Below are positions 32,961-44,435 of a DNA stretch of 64,000 nucleotides, piece by piece. Origin of the DNA: Adiantum capillus-veneris (taxonomy: Eukaryota; Streptophyta; Polypodiopsida; Polypodiales; Pteridaceae); contig CM043969.1 of NCBI GenBank assembly GCA_014529385.2, forward strand, positions 21,515,946-21,579,945, in the 5' to 3' direction. Each line of letters begins with the position of its first letter. Position 1 is the stretch's first letter. The notes below the pieces were generated by a model. That model was given only the letters and a program-made list of their open reading frames with translations, did not search any database and was not told the origin of the DNA. The position numbers and the translations under genes are program-made.

Positions 32961-33939
32961 TTGGAGGTGCTACTGGTGCCTGCCCTGAGCCCCCCTGAGT
33001 CCTTTTTAAGCCCTATTTCAACAAAAAAGTCAAATCCCTGTGTGGATTTCAGAACCTCCGAGCCGTTTTTTGACTCTTCGAGTGCTTTTCGGCGATGAAA
33101 TTTCTTGATGTTGGTTCCCATAGCTTCACAGTCCCTTGGGGATCCTTGCCATATGGTTTTTGTCGACTTTGGCTTCACCGGAGCTCCGTTTGGCAATTTG
33201 TCACTCTGGAAGCTCCCGTGGTTGCGTTTACATGTCGTCGATGACTTGTGGTGGTATACCACCATAGGACTTGGTTGTCGATGGTCCAAGAAATCTGCTC
33301 GTGAAGTTTGGTGGCAAACGGACATGCGGTTTGGTCGTGAGAGCTATTTGATGCTTTGTGTGTCTGATGCCGTTTCTGAAGTTTAGTGCCGCTTCGGGTC
33401 GCCTTATGGCCATGCGGGCTATATAGACTTGTTGAGCATGTCGAGATGCTCCTACCCAAGAGTTTTGGTAGCATTTGGGCGCCTTTCCACCGATTTACCA
33501 TTTGGTGGCCTCTTGCAGGGCTCTAAAAGTTAGGGTTTTTTTCGACGGTTTTCTACCGCCTTTGGGCATCCAAGAGTGGTATCCTATGCTAGGGTAAGCT
33601 GCCGATGAAGCCTCATTGCTTTTGGGTTAGCCGTTAGGTGGCCACTTCTACCTGTAAGTCTCTACTGCCCTCTTCCCGTGTGAATCCTACGTTAGTTTTC
33701 ACGACAAAACAACAAACATGCGCAAAAATCTCAAGGTGGTGAGCCTACCTCTCATGTCTGGAGCCTGTCGGGTGGTCGTGCGCATCGTAGAAGCCGCTGG
33801 AAGTCCCGTTCGCTCTAGGTGGCAAGAGCTCCCTCTCAAAAGGCAATAGTAGAAATGAGCTTAAAATGAAGTGAAAAAATCTTATAATGGGGGTCCGCGA
33901 ACCACTTTCCATGAAATTTGACATGTGCTCCCAACTTCT
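32961..33939. other. No gene recognised; LTR-like or leader sequence
   Basis: Moderate-GC stretch with a 14-bp palindrome ggtggtataccacc at 33250-33263 and a TATA-like gggctatatagac at about 33,417. Open frames up to 152 codons on either strand show no motif. It may include the 5' LTR of the element with ORFs at 28330-31900, but I cannot see a PBS. Confidence 0.4.
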
Positions 33940-34921
33940 TGCAAGATGTGGTTTAGGCTAAAGAATTTCTTGATTTGGACTCCATTTGCCCAGTTTCCGA
34001 TGCCACACACAAATGTTGCCATGTGATCCCTTGGATCCTTATTTCTAAAATGTGTCTTGTTAACCCATTTTTGGACTTGAGAAGCTCTTCATCATTCTAA
34101 ACATGGGATCCTCCATTCCTCCTCTATGAGCCTTTTCTAGCTTAGGATATGGTACATGTTCCTCTCGTAGGGGTTCTGCTAATCCATAATTCTTGATTGG
34201 TCTAGCAAGTAGTCATTCCTCTACTTGGCTCCTTTCTTCTCTTTCTCATTCTCAATGTGGTGCTTGAGTCCTTGTCGTATTTAGCATTCTCATTCTACTC
34301 TCATCCTGCTATTGCTAATGGAGTAGTGGTTTTGGTGGTGCTTCTAGACCTCACATGGCCTGATGTCCACCCCTTTTTGTGTTCAGGTCTGGTGTTGCAA
34401 ACTGCTCAAGCCATGCTTGAAATGATAATGGAGATGTTTGTGAGTTTTAAGGGTTTGTTTATTTGATTGTGCTATGGTATCATAATCATATGAGAAGGGA
34501 CTGTAGACTTGCTTGGGGTATCTATGGGATTTTGCTTCCCTACCAAATCCTGTGCCATCAGTTCTGGCGTTATCACTCTCCCTACATCTTCTAGGTGAAT
34601 TGGAAAATGCAAATGCCGTTCTTCAATACAAATGCATTAACTTCCTTGAATATCAACATGCATCAGGGTTGCATTGGAGTTTTCTCCCTTTAGGAATATT
34701 GTTGTGTATTTTGATATGTTTAAGGGTTTTTGAGAGGTGCTACCCCCCATGGTCCCTTGTTGTTGGAAACCTCCAAGTTGTTGGTTAGCCATCAACTGAT
34801 ATGATTCTTCGGAGGAGGTGTCACTATCACTGCCCTCTTCTATGATTGGTGCTAGTTGATCTATCCTTACTTGGTTTACACTCTCTTCTGTCAACAATAA
34901 GCTATCTTGATCTCCTACCAC
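33940..34921 (-). pseudogene. Gypsy gag remnant
   Basis: The frame 34921-34637 starts MVGDQDSLLLTEESVNQVRI and continues EEGSDSDTSSEESYQLMA. This is an acidic N-terminus like that of the gag starting at 10340. Lower down, degraded matches to the capsid region of 8909-9640 appear (for example the plus-strand aacccatttttg at 34,062 and 9,598). It is cut off near 33,940. Confidence 0.45.
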
Positions 34922-36950
34922 TTTTCAATCTCTTTGAAGACACCAACTAGATCTCAAATTCATCAAATCTTTCACACACACAACTATCAACCCAAACCTC
35001 TTACCTTAGAAGTCTGCTTGTAGTTGCTCCTATGTCTTGATTTGCTTTTAAGCCACTTTCTCAACTTGTAAAGTACCTTGCACTTCCAACTAAGCACCAA
35101 CTTGCAGGATCCTTCATTCTGGCTATCTATACAAAACTTTGACTATGTAATTCTTTGTTAAACAAGTGATTCTCACTTAAGTGCTCTACACTGTAGATTG
35201 GTGTCACTAGAGGGTTAATCCAACACAACAATTGTATATAAGGACTTGATTCCCCCTATGCACACTGGTTTGAAAGGACAAATGGGATCGTGGGTTCCAA
35301 GGAAGACTTCAAGACCACCAAGTTCACAACCTGGGTCCAAAATGGGCCTTTAGACATCATACACGTATGATGTTTAAATGCTCAGAATCAACTCAAACTT
35401 GAATCTTGCACTCCCCTTGATATGCTTTGTTCGAATCTAGGCTTACTTTGAACAACTAACACCTGTAGGTAGTTCAATCTCTCCTCTGTAGGCCTTGGGG
35501 TTTACTGCTAGCTTCTCCAGGAGGTTAACTATGCCAAAATTGATCCAAATTGGGTGAAAGTTGGTCCTTAAGCTTGCTTTGGGGTGTTAAGTACCTTGGT
35601 CTATTCTGATGTCAAAACCTATGGTCTCCATAAATTTCCTTGAGACATCATACACGTATGATGTCCAACTAGTCAAAATGAGGTGAAACTTACTCCAGAG
35701 GTCCTCCACCACACAAGCAACTCATTGCAACTTTCAAAATTCAATTCCAACACCTTTTATGCTAGCTATGGTCAAATCAAGAATTCACCTTGCCTAGCTC
35801 TGTCTCTTGGTCTTTACCAACCTCAATTTTCTTCAAATTCAATGGAATTTTGGCTATTTGCTTCTTAATTGCTCTAACCACAAAGGCTCACCCAAATGTG
35901 TCTTTTGACCCAAAATCTAGCCTCTAATACATCATATACATATGATGTCTAGGTGGTCATAATGAAAAAAATTTTCTACCCCATGTGCCCCTTGATGTTT
36001 ACAACATGCACATGTGCTCACAACAAAGTTTAGAGCCCAAAATTGCACAAAATCAACACTTTTTGTACCAAGGAATTTTCCGGAAAGAGGAAAATTCTAT
36101 GAACACTCAATCTATATGTCCAAATGAAATGAAACTTGGTGTATGTGCTCTACAGAACATGTAGACTATGGGTATCAAGTCAAAAGTTCAATTTGACTAC
36201 TAGATTCATACTTCAGACATCATACATGTATGATTTTTTCTGATGAAGTTTTGGCCAGATTTCATCCACAAGCATCTTCAAGTCTTCAGCACTGCTTTTC
36301 AAGTACTTTTACCAATTTTTATGCAAAAATATGCTCATAAACACAAGTTTCCTATCTTTTCCGTTTTTGACACTCCGTCTCTTGTCTTTTGGGTACTAAG
36401 TGTTGGTCAAAACTTGAGTCTCAAGGTGAAGGACAGAATTGCAATTTTTTCATCTAGATCTCTTGCATATGTGTTCTTTTATGCTAAACACCATTCAACC
36501 ATGCACAATTGTCCTTTGAAACTTTTTTATTACATATTATCCCTTAAATTCAACTTTTCAAAGATCATAAATGCAAACAAGCATACAAGAAAATAACTCA
36601 ATGATGAATAGCTATAGATCACAATCACTTGCCCTATCTACAACTACTCCTACACATCATGTGGGTTGTTGTCTCTATGATTAGAAAAATGCTTCACTGC
36701 TACACACTGACTAGCTATCCTTTTTATCACCTCACAAATCCATCACTTACCATCAACACCAAACACTAAAACACAACTAATACTACCTATGGTGGAGAAT
36801 TCAGGTGAGTCACATGCTCCCTAGCACTCTTCAAAGATCTCAAGAGTCCAACTCCCGGATCCTACCTAAAGTGTAATAGCAAGACTCTAGAAAAGCATAG
36901 GAACTTATACCTCGTAGGGCTAATCTAAGGTCACCTACCTAAGGCTCTCG
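34922..36950 (-). repeat. Gypsy leader with four spaced palindromes (cluster 4, variant core)
   Basis: Palindromes at 35352-35375, 35643-35665, 35929-35950 and 36215-36234. The core is acatcatacacgtatgatgt; the third copy is acatcatatacatatgatgt. Spacings are about 291, 286 and 286-288 bp. It is homologous to cluster 1 over long stretches but has a different base at the sixth position of both arms. It lies between a gag start (34921) and a weak PBS-like site at 36951. Confidence 0.8.
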
Positions 36951-36965
36951 TCCCTGATGGTGCTA
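36951..36965 (-). other. Weak PBS-like site
   Basis: tccctgatggtgcta is a possible decayed and gapped form of the tRNA-Asp PBS complement. It is mainly supported by position at the far end of the leader. Confidence 0.25.
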
Positions 36966-38029
36966 GTCTTACCGTGTGGCGAGCGAGATTTTCGAGCAAA
37001 GGTCAATCCAAGAAAATGGATATATAACACTCCAATAGCATGGTTAAATTTTTGGAAGGCTAAGATCTATTAACAAAGTTATAGGAGTAACCAAGATGAT
37101 GTTATCAGATCTGATTATCACCTTGCTTCATTAACACCTCTTTGTAAAAAAAAAACTCTCCTTTTTCTTTAGGGTTGAAAAACCATCACCTCTAGATTGG
37201 CTATGCGTGACGGTTTTCCCCAATAGATTTTGTGGATTTTATAAGTGTTCTCACCTTTATTTTCAAAATTTAAAGATAATTTTTAAAATTGTAGACTCTC
37301 CTTTTTTGTTGAAAATTTGGGAAATGTGAAGCTTGTAGGTAGCAAGAGGACAAGACGACGTATCATTGTGAGTAGGTGAAACATACGATAGTACAGATGG
37401 CAAGGGATGGGTCATGGGGTCCACAAATGCAGAGGGAAACAATAGTAGCAGTAGGACTCAAGCAGTGAGGGCAAGCATCGGTCACAATGGCTAGACATGT
37501 CTGACTCCTCCTCATACTCATCGACACTCACATCCTTGGCGTGTTTGACATCTGAATTTGAAGGGATTGAACCCACCAATCTCTACCTACTCCTCGAAGT
37601 CAGGACCCCTAACTAAGCCTATATGAATTTGAAGGGATTGAACCCACCAATCTCTACCTAGTCCTCGTCAAGACTTCAGTTAGATTAGTTGCACAGATAG
37701 AGCTAATTTGATCATTGTTCTCAAGATTACTTGAGTATTTCATGTCTAGCATTTTTCCTTTCCTTCCTCTTCCACGAGACAACGCACTTGCCAACAAAAA
37801 AAATCTAGATTATGCAAGATGCTGACACCATCATAAGATCACCAACATGCTTAAATCTTTTGAAACTCTCAAACAAATATTGATGGAGTATTATTTCTCT
37901 ATATGTAGCTATTTGGGTCATCGAAGATTAATTTATCTTAAACACTAAAAATTTATATGAAATGTAGTGTTGAGGTGCTTCCATTCTCTTACAAATAATA
38001 GACAATCAACAAACTAACTGTAAAAATCT

Positions 38030-39115
38030 GATGTCTCTAGCCATCCGTGTCGATGCCGATGCCGCGTATGGCTTTAGAGAGGTTCAAAAAGATGAACTAA
38101 CTAATGGATAGGAAGTTCATCATTTTGGCAAGGAAAAATAATCGAAAATTTTCTTACAGTTTGCATAATACATGCATAATTACTCAAACCTTAGGGGATG
38201 TCTTTCTCTCACTGATCTAGCTGTGGCCATCTGCGCCGCTGCGGATGGATACAAGGAGATATGTTTTCATAAGGTGGGTTAGACGAATGGCTTAGCGCCA
38301 GGATGATTCACAGGGGATCCTAGAAAAACTGCACATGAATGATCTTGACATATTGGCTCACAAAGAGTCCATAGATCTCCAATGCAAAATGGCACAAAAC
38401 AGTCTATGGCAGCCCGCGTTGCCGCAGATGGCTTGAAGAAGAGCGGCAGGCAACGGCTTGAGATTCATATCGGTTTTTGTGCCTGGTTTAGCTGGGTCAA
38501 ATTTGTAGCACCCCTTGCAAATGTGCCGTTTGATAGTATATTTCATTCGAGAGGGCAAGGCTTCAAGGTGCGGACATACTGGCAAGGCTCTCGACACCTC
38601 ACGCACGTTCGAGAGTTCAATTCTCAGAGCTAGAATGCTCAGCCTGATTCAGAGCTAGAATGCTCAGCCTGATTCAGAGCTAGAATTTTCTCTGGTTCAC
38701 CTGCTACCGACCCACCCAATCATAGCAGGTTTTTGCTTAACCTCAGTCATGGCGGGTGTACACATCACGAGGTTCCTCGTCTAGCTTCGACGTAATGGAT
38801 GCACACGTCGCTCTGTTTCTTTGGATGACTCTTTTGCCTGCTTTACTATTGATTTAATGGTTGCTGCACAGATCATCCAAGTTGTTTGTTTGTGACTTGC
38901 TCAGCTTTCCATGACCATGAGACAGGTTGTCAAACGTACCTGGTTCTCTCATGCTCTCACTCTCTCGAAACGCATGCTATTATCTCCTTCAAGCCATCCG
39001 CGACGATGCGGACGGCTAAGTGTTAAGCATCCATGTTTTATTGATTTATTCATGCTCTCATTCTCTCATGCGCACTAGAGAAACACTTGCTCCTCCGCGG
39101 CGACACGGAGGGCTA
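38030..39115. repeat. Dispersed family of GC-rich stem-loops
   Basis: Five sites share an inverted-repeat design in which a ccatccg-type arm meets its complement across a short GC loop: about 38041-38072, 38225-38247, 38409-38432, 38994-39018 and 39088-39107. The clearest is gccatccgcg...gcggacggc near 38,996. The last two sit in a roughly 100-bp repeated context (shared ctcactctctc and tgttttattgattta phrases). Confidence 0.5.
38626..38690. repeat. 25-bp tandem repeat, 2.6 copies
   Basis: Unit agagctagaatgctcagcct plus gattc at 38626-38650 and 38651-38675, then a partial copy to 38690. Confidence 0.95.
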
Positions 39116-39499
39116 TAGACTCTTAAGAATGAATGTTTATTGATTTAATGAACTCCGTTAGATCTTACTCGTCAACTTGCTCTGATTTGCTAGTGAAACG
39201 GAACTATGTAGGTGGTGGTCACCCTCATCTACTAGATGAAGAGATCCTTTGAGATTCACAAAATGCAACGGCCCTTCACTGTTGCAACCTGTTTGTTGGC
39301 ATTGTCTGCTTGTAGATAGTGATATAGGCATCGTACCAATCAAATCTTGTACACAATTTTTAGGCTTTTTAAAGCTAATTTTTAGGCTTCATAATAGTAT
39401 CCTTTTCCTATCTTTTAATTGTCCTTTTCCTAGGACAATTGCAAGATAAACAACAACCACAGGTTCAAGATGAATGTGACAGGTCTAGGGAGTGGAATG

Positions 39500-39772
39500 G
39501 ATTTGGTAAATAGGAGGCATCTACATGGAAACTTCGGCCGTATGTGGGTGCATTTTGATCATGTGCATTGGGTGAGAAATTGGCCCACCATGTTTGCACA
39601 TGTCTATGATCCTTTTTGTCCGTGAACTTTAAACCATTGCTACATGTGAGTTCACGGTTGAAAATATGTATGCTCAAATGGATTTTTGGAGAATGTTGAA
39701 TAAGGTGGTGATGGACCAAGGATTTGAACAACCACAGTTCAGAGGATTCATGGTAGATGAAGTTAATGCTAG
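39500..39772 (+). pseudogene. Fragment of a transposase-like protein (possibly MULE-like)
   Basis: Plus-strand codons from about 39632 read TIATCEFTVENMYAQMDFWR and continue MLNKVVMDQGFEQP and FRGFMVDEVNAS. Upstream in a shifted frame is a FAHVYDPF block. This combination matches my memory of a plant transposase-like family with an 'xxIAxCDMxxE ... GFMxDExxAN' signature. It is only a fragment, with a frame change near 39,600. Confidence 0.35.
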
Positions 39773-40309
39773 TGTAAGCTCATGAGTAATTATATGTATT
39801 GGTTTATAGTAGTAAGGATGGAAAAGATAGTAGAGTATATAGAGCTATACAATTCACTCAAAGATCAAACATGGTTGTGATGGTTTTTTGTCTCTCTATT
39901 GTTGCCACAAAGTAAGTTCATGGGTGTTGTCATAATAATCAATATCTAATTCTCCTAAATGATTTTCTCATATTAAACTGATCATTTAATGTGGGGAAGT
40001 GTTAGGGGAGAAAAAGCTAGAATATTGGTTAAGCTAACAGACCGGCCACCACAGCAGGGATCCAAAGGAGGAAAAATAGGGATCCAAAGGGGGGGCCATC
40101 TGCAAAAGAGCCATGTGCAACAATGGGCTAAAAAGACCCTAAGGTTCAGCCCATTAAGACTTCCAAAATGCTAAGGTTCCAAAATTCAAAGGTTGTGTCC
40201 AAAGGTCAACCCTAGGGGAAATTGGATGCTTTGTGTGTAACTAAAACGTCTTTGCATATCCCTACATGGGAGGGGGCGAGCCCTTCTTCTAGGGGATGAG
40301 AGAGAAAGT

Positions 40310-40342
<33 letters not shown>

Positions 40343-40351
40343 ACACACACA
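40310..40351. repeat. (CA)n microsatellite
   Basis: CA dinucleotides with one interruption (cata) at about 40338. Confidence 0.97.
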
Positions 40352-40449
40352 GGCTCCCTTTACACAAAGGGAATTAGGGACACATGTGAGCTCCCTAGCC
40401 CAGATGCCCACAAGGTGTGCCCAATTCCTATGGGATGGCCTTGGAGGTG

Positions 40450-40760
40450 GACCAATGAGAATTAGGTTAGAGTAAATCTAGTTTAATTAATTTAAAAACA
40501 CTTAATAAAAGAACCAATGAGAATTAAGTCTCCTAGAAGACTATTGGACAGTCTCCCAAGGGGTCCAATGAGCATTCAGGAGCCCAATGGCTTGCCTGAT
40601 TCCTATTGGCCAGGAGGCAAAGGGGTCCAATGAGAGTTTAGTTTAATTATTAAATTACCTAAAGCTCTCACAAAAGGGGAAAGGGGGAGACATGTCAGAA
40701 GGCTATCACTTATGCTGCTTAATAGCCATTGGCTTGACTTGGGGAGGTCCAATGGGGAGC
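40450..40760 (+). promoter_or_regulatory. Cluster of CCAAT/ATTGG motifs in the copia LTR
   Basis: Nine CCAAT or ATTGG cores in about 310 bp, near 40453, 40513, 40543, 40566, 40583, 40606, 40627, 40731 and 40749, many in the context ggtccaatgag. This fits the U3 (promoter/enhancer) part of an LTR. Confidence 0.5.
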
Positions 40761-40822
40761 CTGCAAGAGCAAATAGAAAGAGGGCTCGCCCAAGAGAGAG
40801 AGGGGGCTGATTTTTGCAAGGC

Positions 40823-40830
40823 ATTATCAC
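40823..40830. other. Left 8-bp target duplication of the hAT element
   Basis: attatcac, identical to 61995-62002. Eight bp is the hAT signature. Confidence 0.92.
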
Positions 40831-40862
40831 CAGGGATTTTAATTACGCGATGACGCATTTTG
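40831..40862 (+). repeat. Left terminal inverted repeat of the hAT
   Basis: Starts cagggattttaattacgcga. Matches the right end with about 12 of 16 identities beyond the shared CAGRGATTT start, allowing a 2-base gap. Confidence 0.88.
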
Positions 40863-40970
40863 TTAAATGTTAATTATTGTTGTTATTATCACTATTTTTT
40901 TCATGTTAATAACATATCTAATGTCATGACTTACGAAAACCGGTAGAAAACGTAGAACCGGCAGGGAAAC

Positions 40971-41057
40971 CACAAACCCCGGCAGGCCCGGCGGGTATGT
41001 GATATAGCCCGACGGGCCCGGCGGGCAAAGCAAGAATCCCGCCGGCCCCGTCATGTA
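40971..41057. repeat. Left subterminal GC-rich palindrome block
   Basis: Repeated short palindromes of the type gcccg(a/g/c)cgggc, for example cccgacgggcccggcgggc at about 41009-41027, also found at 61824-61842 in the right end. Such subterminal repeats are typical transposase-binding regions of hAT elements. Confidence 0.6.
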
Positions 41058-41088
41058 CCCCCTCCATATTTGGCGGCTCTATATAACC

Positions 41089-41097
41089 CTGTAGTAG
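41089..41097 (+). promoter_or_regulatory. TATA box, left end, toward the transposase gene
   Basis: ctatataac, directly after the GC block, about 870 bp before the transposase ATG at 41963. Confidence 0.55.
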
Positions 41098-41211
41098 ACA
41101 TCACATCACATCACCGCTTCCTCTAAATTTGGTCATCCTTTAAAATTTAGAAGAAAAACTAAAGGTAAAAGAATGAATAGTCTTTAAAAAAAATTAAAAC
41201 TTAATGAAACT

Positions 41212-41820
41212 CTGATCATGGATCATTAGTTCTTTTTTGGACTGAACTGATTCTTGAAAGGAGGTAGAAAGGTGAATCTTTGGGTCGGTATCTCTACTTT
41301 TGGGATGGACTAATCTCATGTTTGGTTCACCGTTATATTTGCTAAATTGATTGCTATATTCATTAGAACTTCTATCATGGGTCATTAGTTCTTTTTTGGA
41401 CTGAACTGATTCTTGAAAAGAGATAGAAAGGTGAATCTTTGGGTTGATATCTCTACTTTTGGGATGGACTGATCACATGTTTGATTCACCGTTGTATTTG
41501 CTTGCTATTCCGATTAGAGCTCCAATCATGGGTCATTAGTTCTTTTTTGGACTGGACTGATTCATGAAAGGAGGTAGGAAGGTGAATCTTTGGGTCGATA
41601 TCTCTACTTTTGGGATGGACTGATCACATGTTTGATTCACCGCTGTATTTTCTTGCTATTTCGATTAGAGCTCCAATCATGGGTCATTAGTTCGTTTTTG
41701 GACTGGACTGATCCATGAAAGGGGTAGGAAGGTGAATCTTTGGGTCGATATCTCTACTTTTGGGATGGACTGATCACATATTTGATTCACCGTTGTATTT
41801 TCTTGCTCATGTTGGAGTAG
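41212..41820. repeat. Four tandem copies of a 151-159 bp repeat
   Basis: The phrase atcatgg(g)tcattagttc recurs at 41218, 41377, 41528 and 41679 (periods 159, 151, 151), with the rest of each unit collinear (tgaatctttgggt, ctctacttttgggatgg, gattcaccg). It lies in the leader between TATA box and transposase ATG. Confidence 0.95.
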
Positions 41821-41962
41821 ATTGAGGTTTATTCCCTTCAGGCTTCACTACTACGCTTGTGTGTGATATTGGTTATAACACTAATGTTTGGTTTGAATAA
41901 TACTTGAAAGAAGAGATAGCATACTGAGCTATGTTTATTGGTATTTCAGGCATCCAATAAGT

Positions 41963-44148
41963 ATGTCTTCCATCGGGAATGTGAGCGGTGGTGTTGGTGT
42001 TCCAAGCTTGGCTTCCTTGAGGAGACCTCCTACCTCGATGCCAGATCCTGCTTCGTAGGGCACCACTTCGCAGGGCAAGTGAAAGGCGGGTGGAAAAAGT
42101 CCAGGACCCGAGTGGAATTTTTCCACAAATTTAAATAAGTATCAAGATTGGAAATGTAACTTTTGTGGCGAAGAGAAATCTGGAGGAGCACCAAGAATAA
42201 GGGATCATTTGCTAGGTGGCAATACCAGAATCCAAGGAGGAAAGTGCAAGGGCTTAGGTGTAGAAGAAGCAGCTATGCGCTTAAAATCTTTAATTGGTAA
42301 GCTAATTTCCATGAGAAAAAGATCAAAACTCTCTACTTTCGACCATCACACCCCCGTATCGATAAGATCAAACCAGTATGAGGGATCATTGGGTGTAACG
42401 CCCACCAATGGAAGCACTCAAAGTAGGGAACCAACTTCTCACATCGATGGAAGTACTTCTCCAAACCATGGATCTCCTGACTTTCAGGTAGGATCGTCAA
42501 AAAGTAGACAGGTTAGCTTACAGACGAGCTTCAAAACACTTGCCTTAGAAGAAGCACAACTTGCACTAGCTAAAGCCGTCTATTTCACTGGGGGATCATT
42601 GGCCATTGTCACCCATGATGCATGGAAGTCAGCTTGGAAACGCATTGGGGAGTATGGTGCTAGATTTACCCCTCCAACATATCACCATATGAGAAACCAA
42701 CTGTTGGATAAATGTTACACAAGCACACAACAGGATATTCAAAGGGTAATATTAAATGCAACAGAACAATCTGGATACACCATAGTTAGTGATGGTTGGT
42801 CCAACGTTCAAAGGCGGCCATTGATCAACATCATGCTTGTATGTCCTCGTGGTGAATGTCTTATCAAAGCTGTGGATAGCTCTGGTCAAATAAAGTCTGG
42901 CAGTTTTATAGCTGACATCATTGGCGACGCAATTGAGGAACTTGGAAAAGAAAATGTTGTCCAAGTAATCATGGACAATGCCAAAAATTGCAGGGCTGCA
43001 GGTAGAATACTTGAAAGTCGCTTCTCTCACCTATATAGTGTTGGTTGCAGTACACACAGCTTGAACTTGGTATTGCAAGATTGGTACAAGAGGGAGGACA
43101 CAGAGTGGTTCAAATGGATAGTAGACAATGTCAAGTTTGTTTTGAAGCGTTAGAGGGTTCTTGACATGTACCGTCAGAGGATGTCTACTATGTTAAAACT
43201 GTCGTGCGAAACTAGATTTTGCACCAACTACTATACGGTAGAATCACTAATAAAAAATAAGAATGCTGTGATGGAGACATTTGTTTGTGCCACTTTTTCA
43301 GAATGGGAGGCTAGTCAAAGGGAGAAGATAAAAAGAAAAATAGGGGTGATCAGAGATCTACTAGCTGATCGCCACTTCTGGGATGATGTGGTGGATGTGC
43401 ACGATGTCATGATGCCAATTATGCTCGCATTACGCCAACTGGATTCTGCCTTGCATAACATAGGTAAGGTGTGGATGGCTTGGTGGACTGTTCAAGAAAG
43501 CCTTGCAAATACAAAGGAGCCCCAGGAGCCAATTGTGAAGCTTTCTTATTGGATCCAGAGTATTGGGCAATGGAAATAGACAAACTTCATGAGGAGGTGC
43601 TGGAAGACTTTTATGATGTGATAGGCAGGTTTTATGATGATCCTGATGAGCATGCATCAGCTATTACTGATCTTACGAAGTTTAAACTCAAAGAGGGTAA
43701 GTTTGGTACAGAATTTGTGTAGAAACTTGCCACGGAGCAACCAGCGTGGAAGTGGTGGATGATGAATGGTGGTAGTGCACCCACCCTTAAACGCCTAGCT
43801 GTTAGAATCCTAGCCCAATGTGCATCCAATTCAAGTTCTGAGAGAAACTGGAGTACATATAAATATGTACATTCCACCATCAGAAACCGCCTTCTAAATT
43901 CAAGAGCTGAAAAATTGGTGTATATGTACTGCAACCATCGGCTATTGGCAAGAGTGCAAGCTGAGAACTACAAAGAGGAGATGCCGCGCTGGACTTATGA
44001 TGTAACCAATGATGAGGTGGACAAAGACAGTGAGCTGCAAGGGGAATCTCATGAAGTAGAAACTACATGTACTTTAGAAGAGATTGAAGAGAATTTGAAA
44101 ATTGAACCAACTTTGACCCGTCGCAGCAAGAGACGGTGGTTTAATTAA
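41963..44148 (+). pseudogene. hAT transposase, broken
   Basis: The ATG at 41963 opens MSSIGNVSGGVGVPSLASLR. A BED-type zinc finger follows (WKCNFCGEEKSGGAPRIRDH, 42149 on). A DUF659/hAT catalytic region lies at about 42,540-43,150, with GYTIVSDGWSNVQRRPLINI, VVQVIMDNAKNCRAAGRI and CSTHSLNLVLQDW; the Asp residues of SDGW and MDNAKN are in place. The dimerisation (hATC) end is at about 43,740-43,950, with PTLKRLAVRILAQCASNSSS and ERNWS. Lesions: TAG 42056, TGA 42080, TAG 43151 and TAG 43720, all in frame, and a one-base frame change near 43,545. It cannot make a full transposase, so the element would need one from another copy. Confidence 0.92.
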
Positions 44149-44435
44149 TAGATTATCGAATCCATTGAGTGACTTCTGGTTAAGTTCAGAAACTGTTTAT
44201 CTTATAAGCTTTTTTTTATATTTAGTTTAAGGTTTAGACATTTGCTTAATAATAAACGAAGCCCTTAAAAACCTTTACAAGGCCACAAATCACTATTAAA
44301 GCTTCAGAATATACAAAGCCCTAACAAATCGTTGCATTATCACATATCATAATTGAAGCTGAAGAGAAGACAATTCACAATTCACTAATAAATTCTCACA
44401 AGACAACGAGTCAATGTTATCAAATGTTACAAAAA
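44149..44435. other. Intergenic, convergent 3' ends
   Basis: AT-rich stretch between the stop codons of the plus-strand transposase and the minus-strand RING gene. It presumably holds both polyadenylation regions. Confidence 0.5.

Larger units (their letters stand above)
36970..39460. other. Old non-coding stretch with short repeats, no gene recognised
   Basis: No domain-bearing frame. Contents I can point to: a 44-bp segment repeated 71 bp later (37553-37596 and 37624-37667), a set of GC-rich stem-loops between 38,030 and 39,110, and a 25-bp tandem repeat at 38626-38690. Confidence 0.5.
40000..40830 (+). mobile_element. Left part of a split Ty1-copia 5' LTR
   Basis: Begins tgttagggg at 40000 and runs to the target duplication attatcac at 40823-40830, where the hAT element is inserted. 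The rest of the LTR is 61995-62714, which ends ttaca and is followed by a tRNA-iMet PBS. Joined length without the hAT is about 1.54 kb, long for a copia LTR but within the known range. It holds a CA microsatellite and a cluster of CCAAT motifs. Confidence 0.75.

Noticed and set aside
36951-36965. Confident PBS for the cluster-4 gypsy element
   Set aside because: Only position and a gapped partial match support it; kept as a low-confidence feature and not used to define an element boundary.
38560-38640. tRNA-like T-arm (gttcgagagttcaattctc)
   Set aside because: No acceptor or anticodon stem can be formed around it at the right distances.
39991-40000. gtggggaag before tgttagggg read as a polypurine tract, making 40000 the start of a 3' LTR
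   Set aside because: The LTR continues after the hAT and is followed by a PBS at 62716, so it is a 5' LTR; the purine run is probably chance.
42209-43153. Separate gene starting at ATG 42209
   Set aside because: The BED finger begins upstream at 42149 in the same frame as ATG 41963, separated by two nonsense codons, so 42209 is an internal Met of the transposase.
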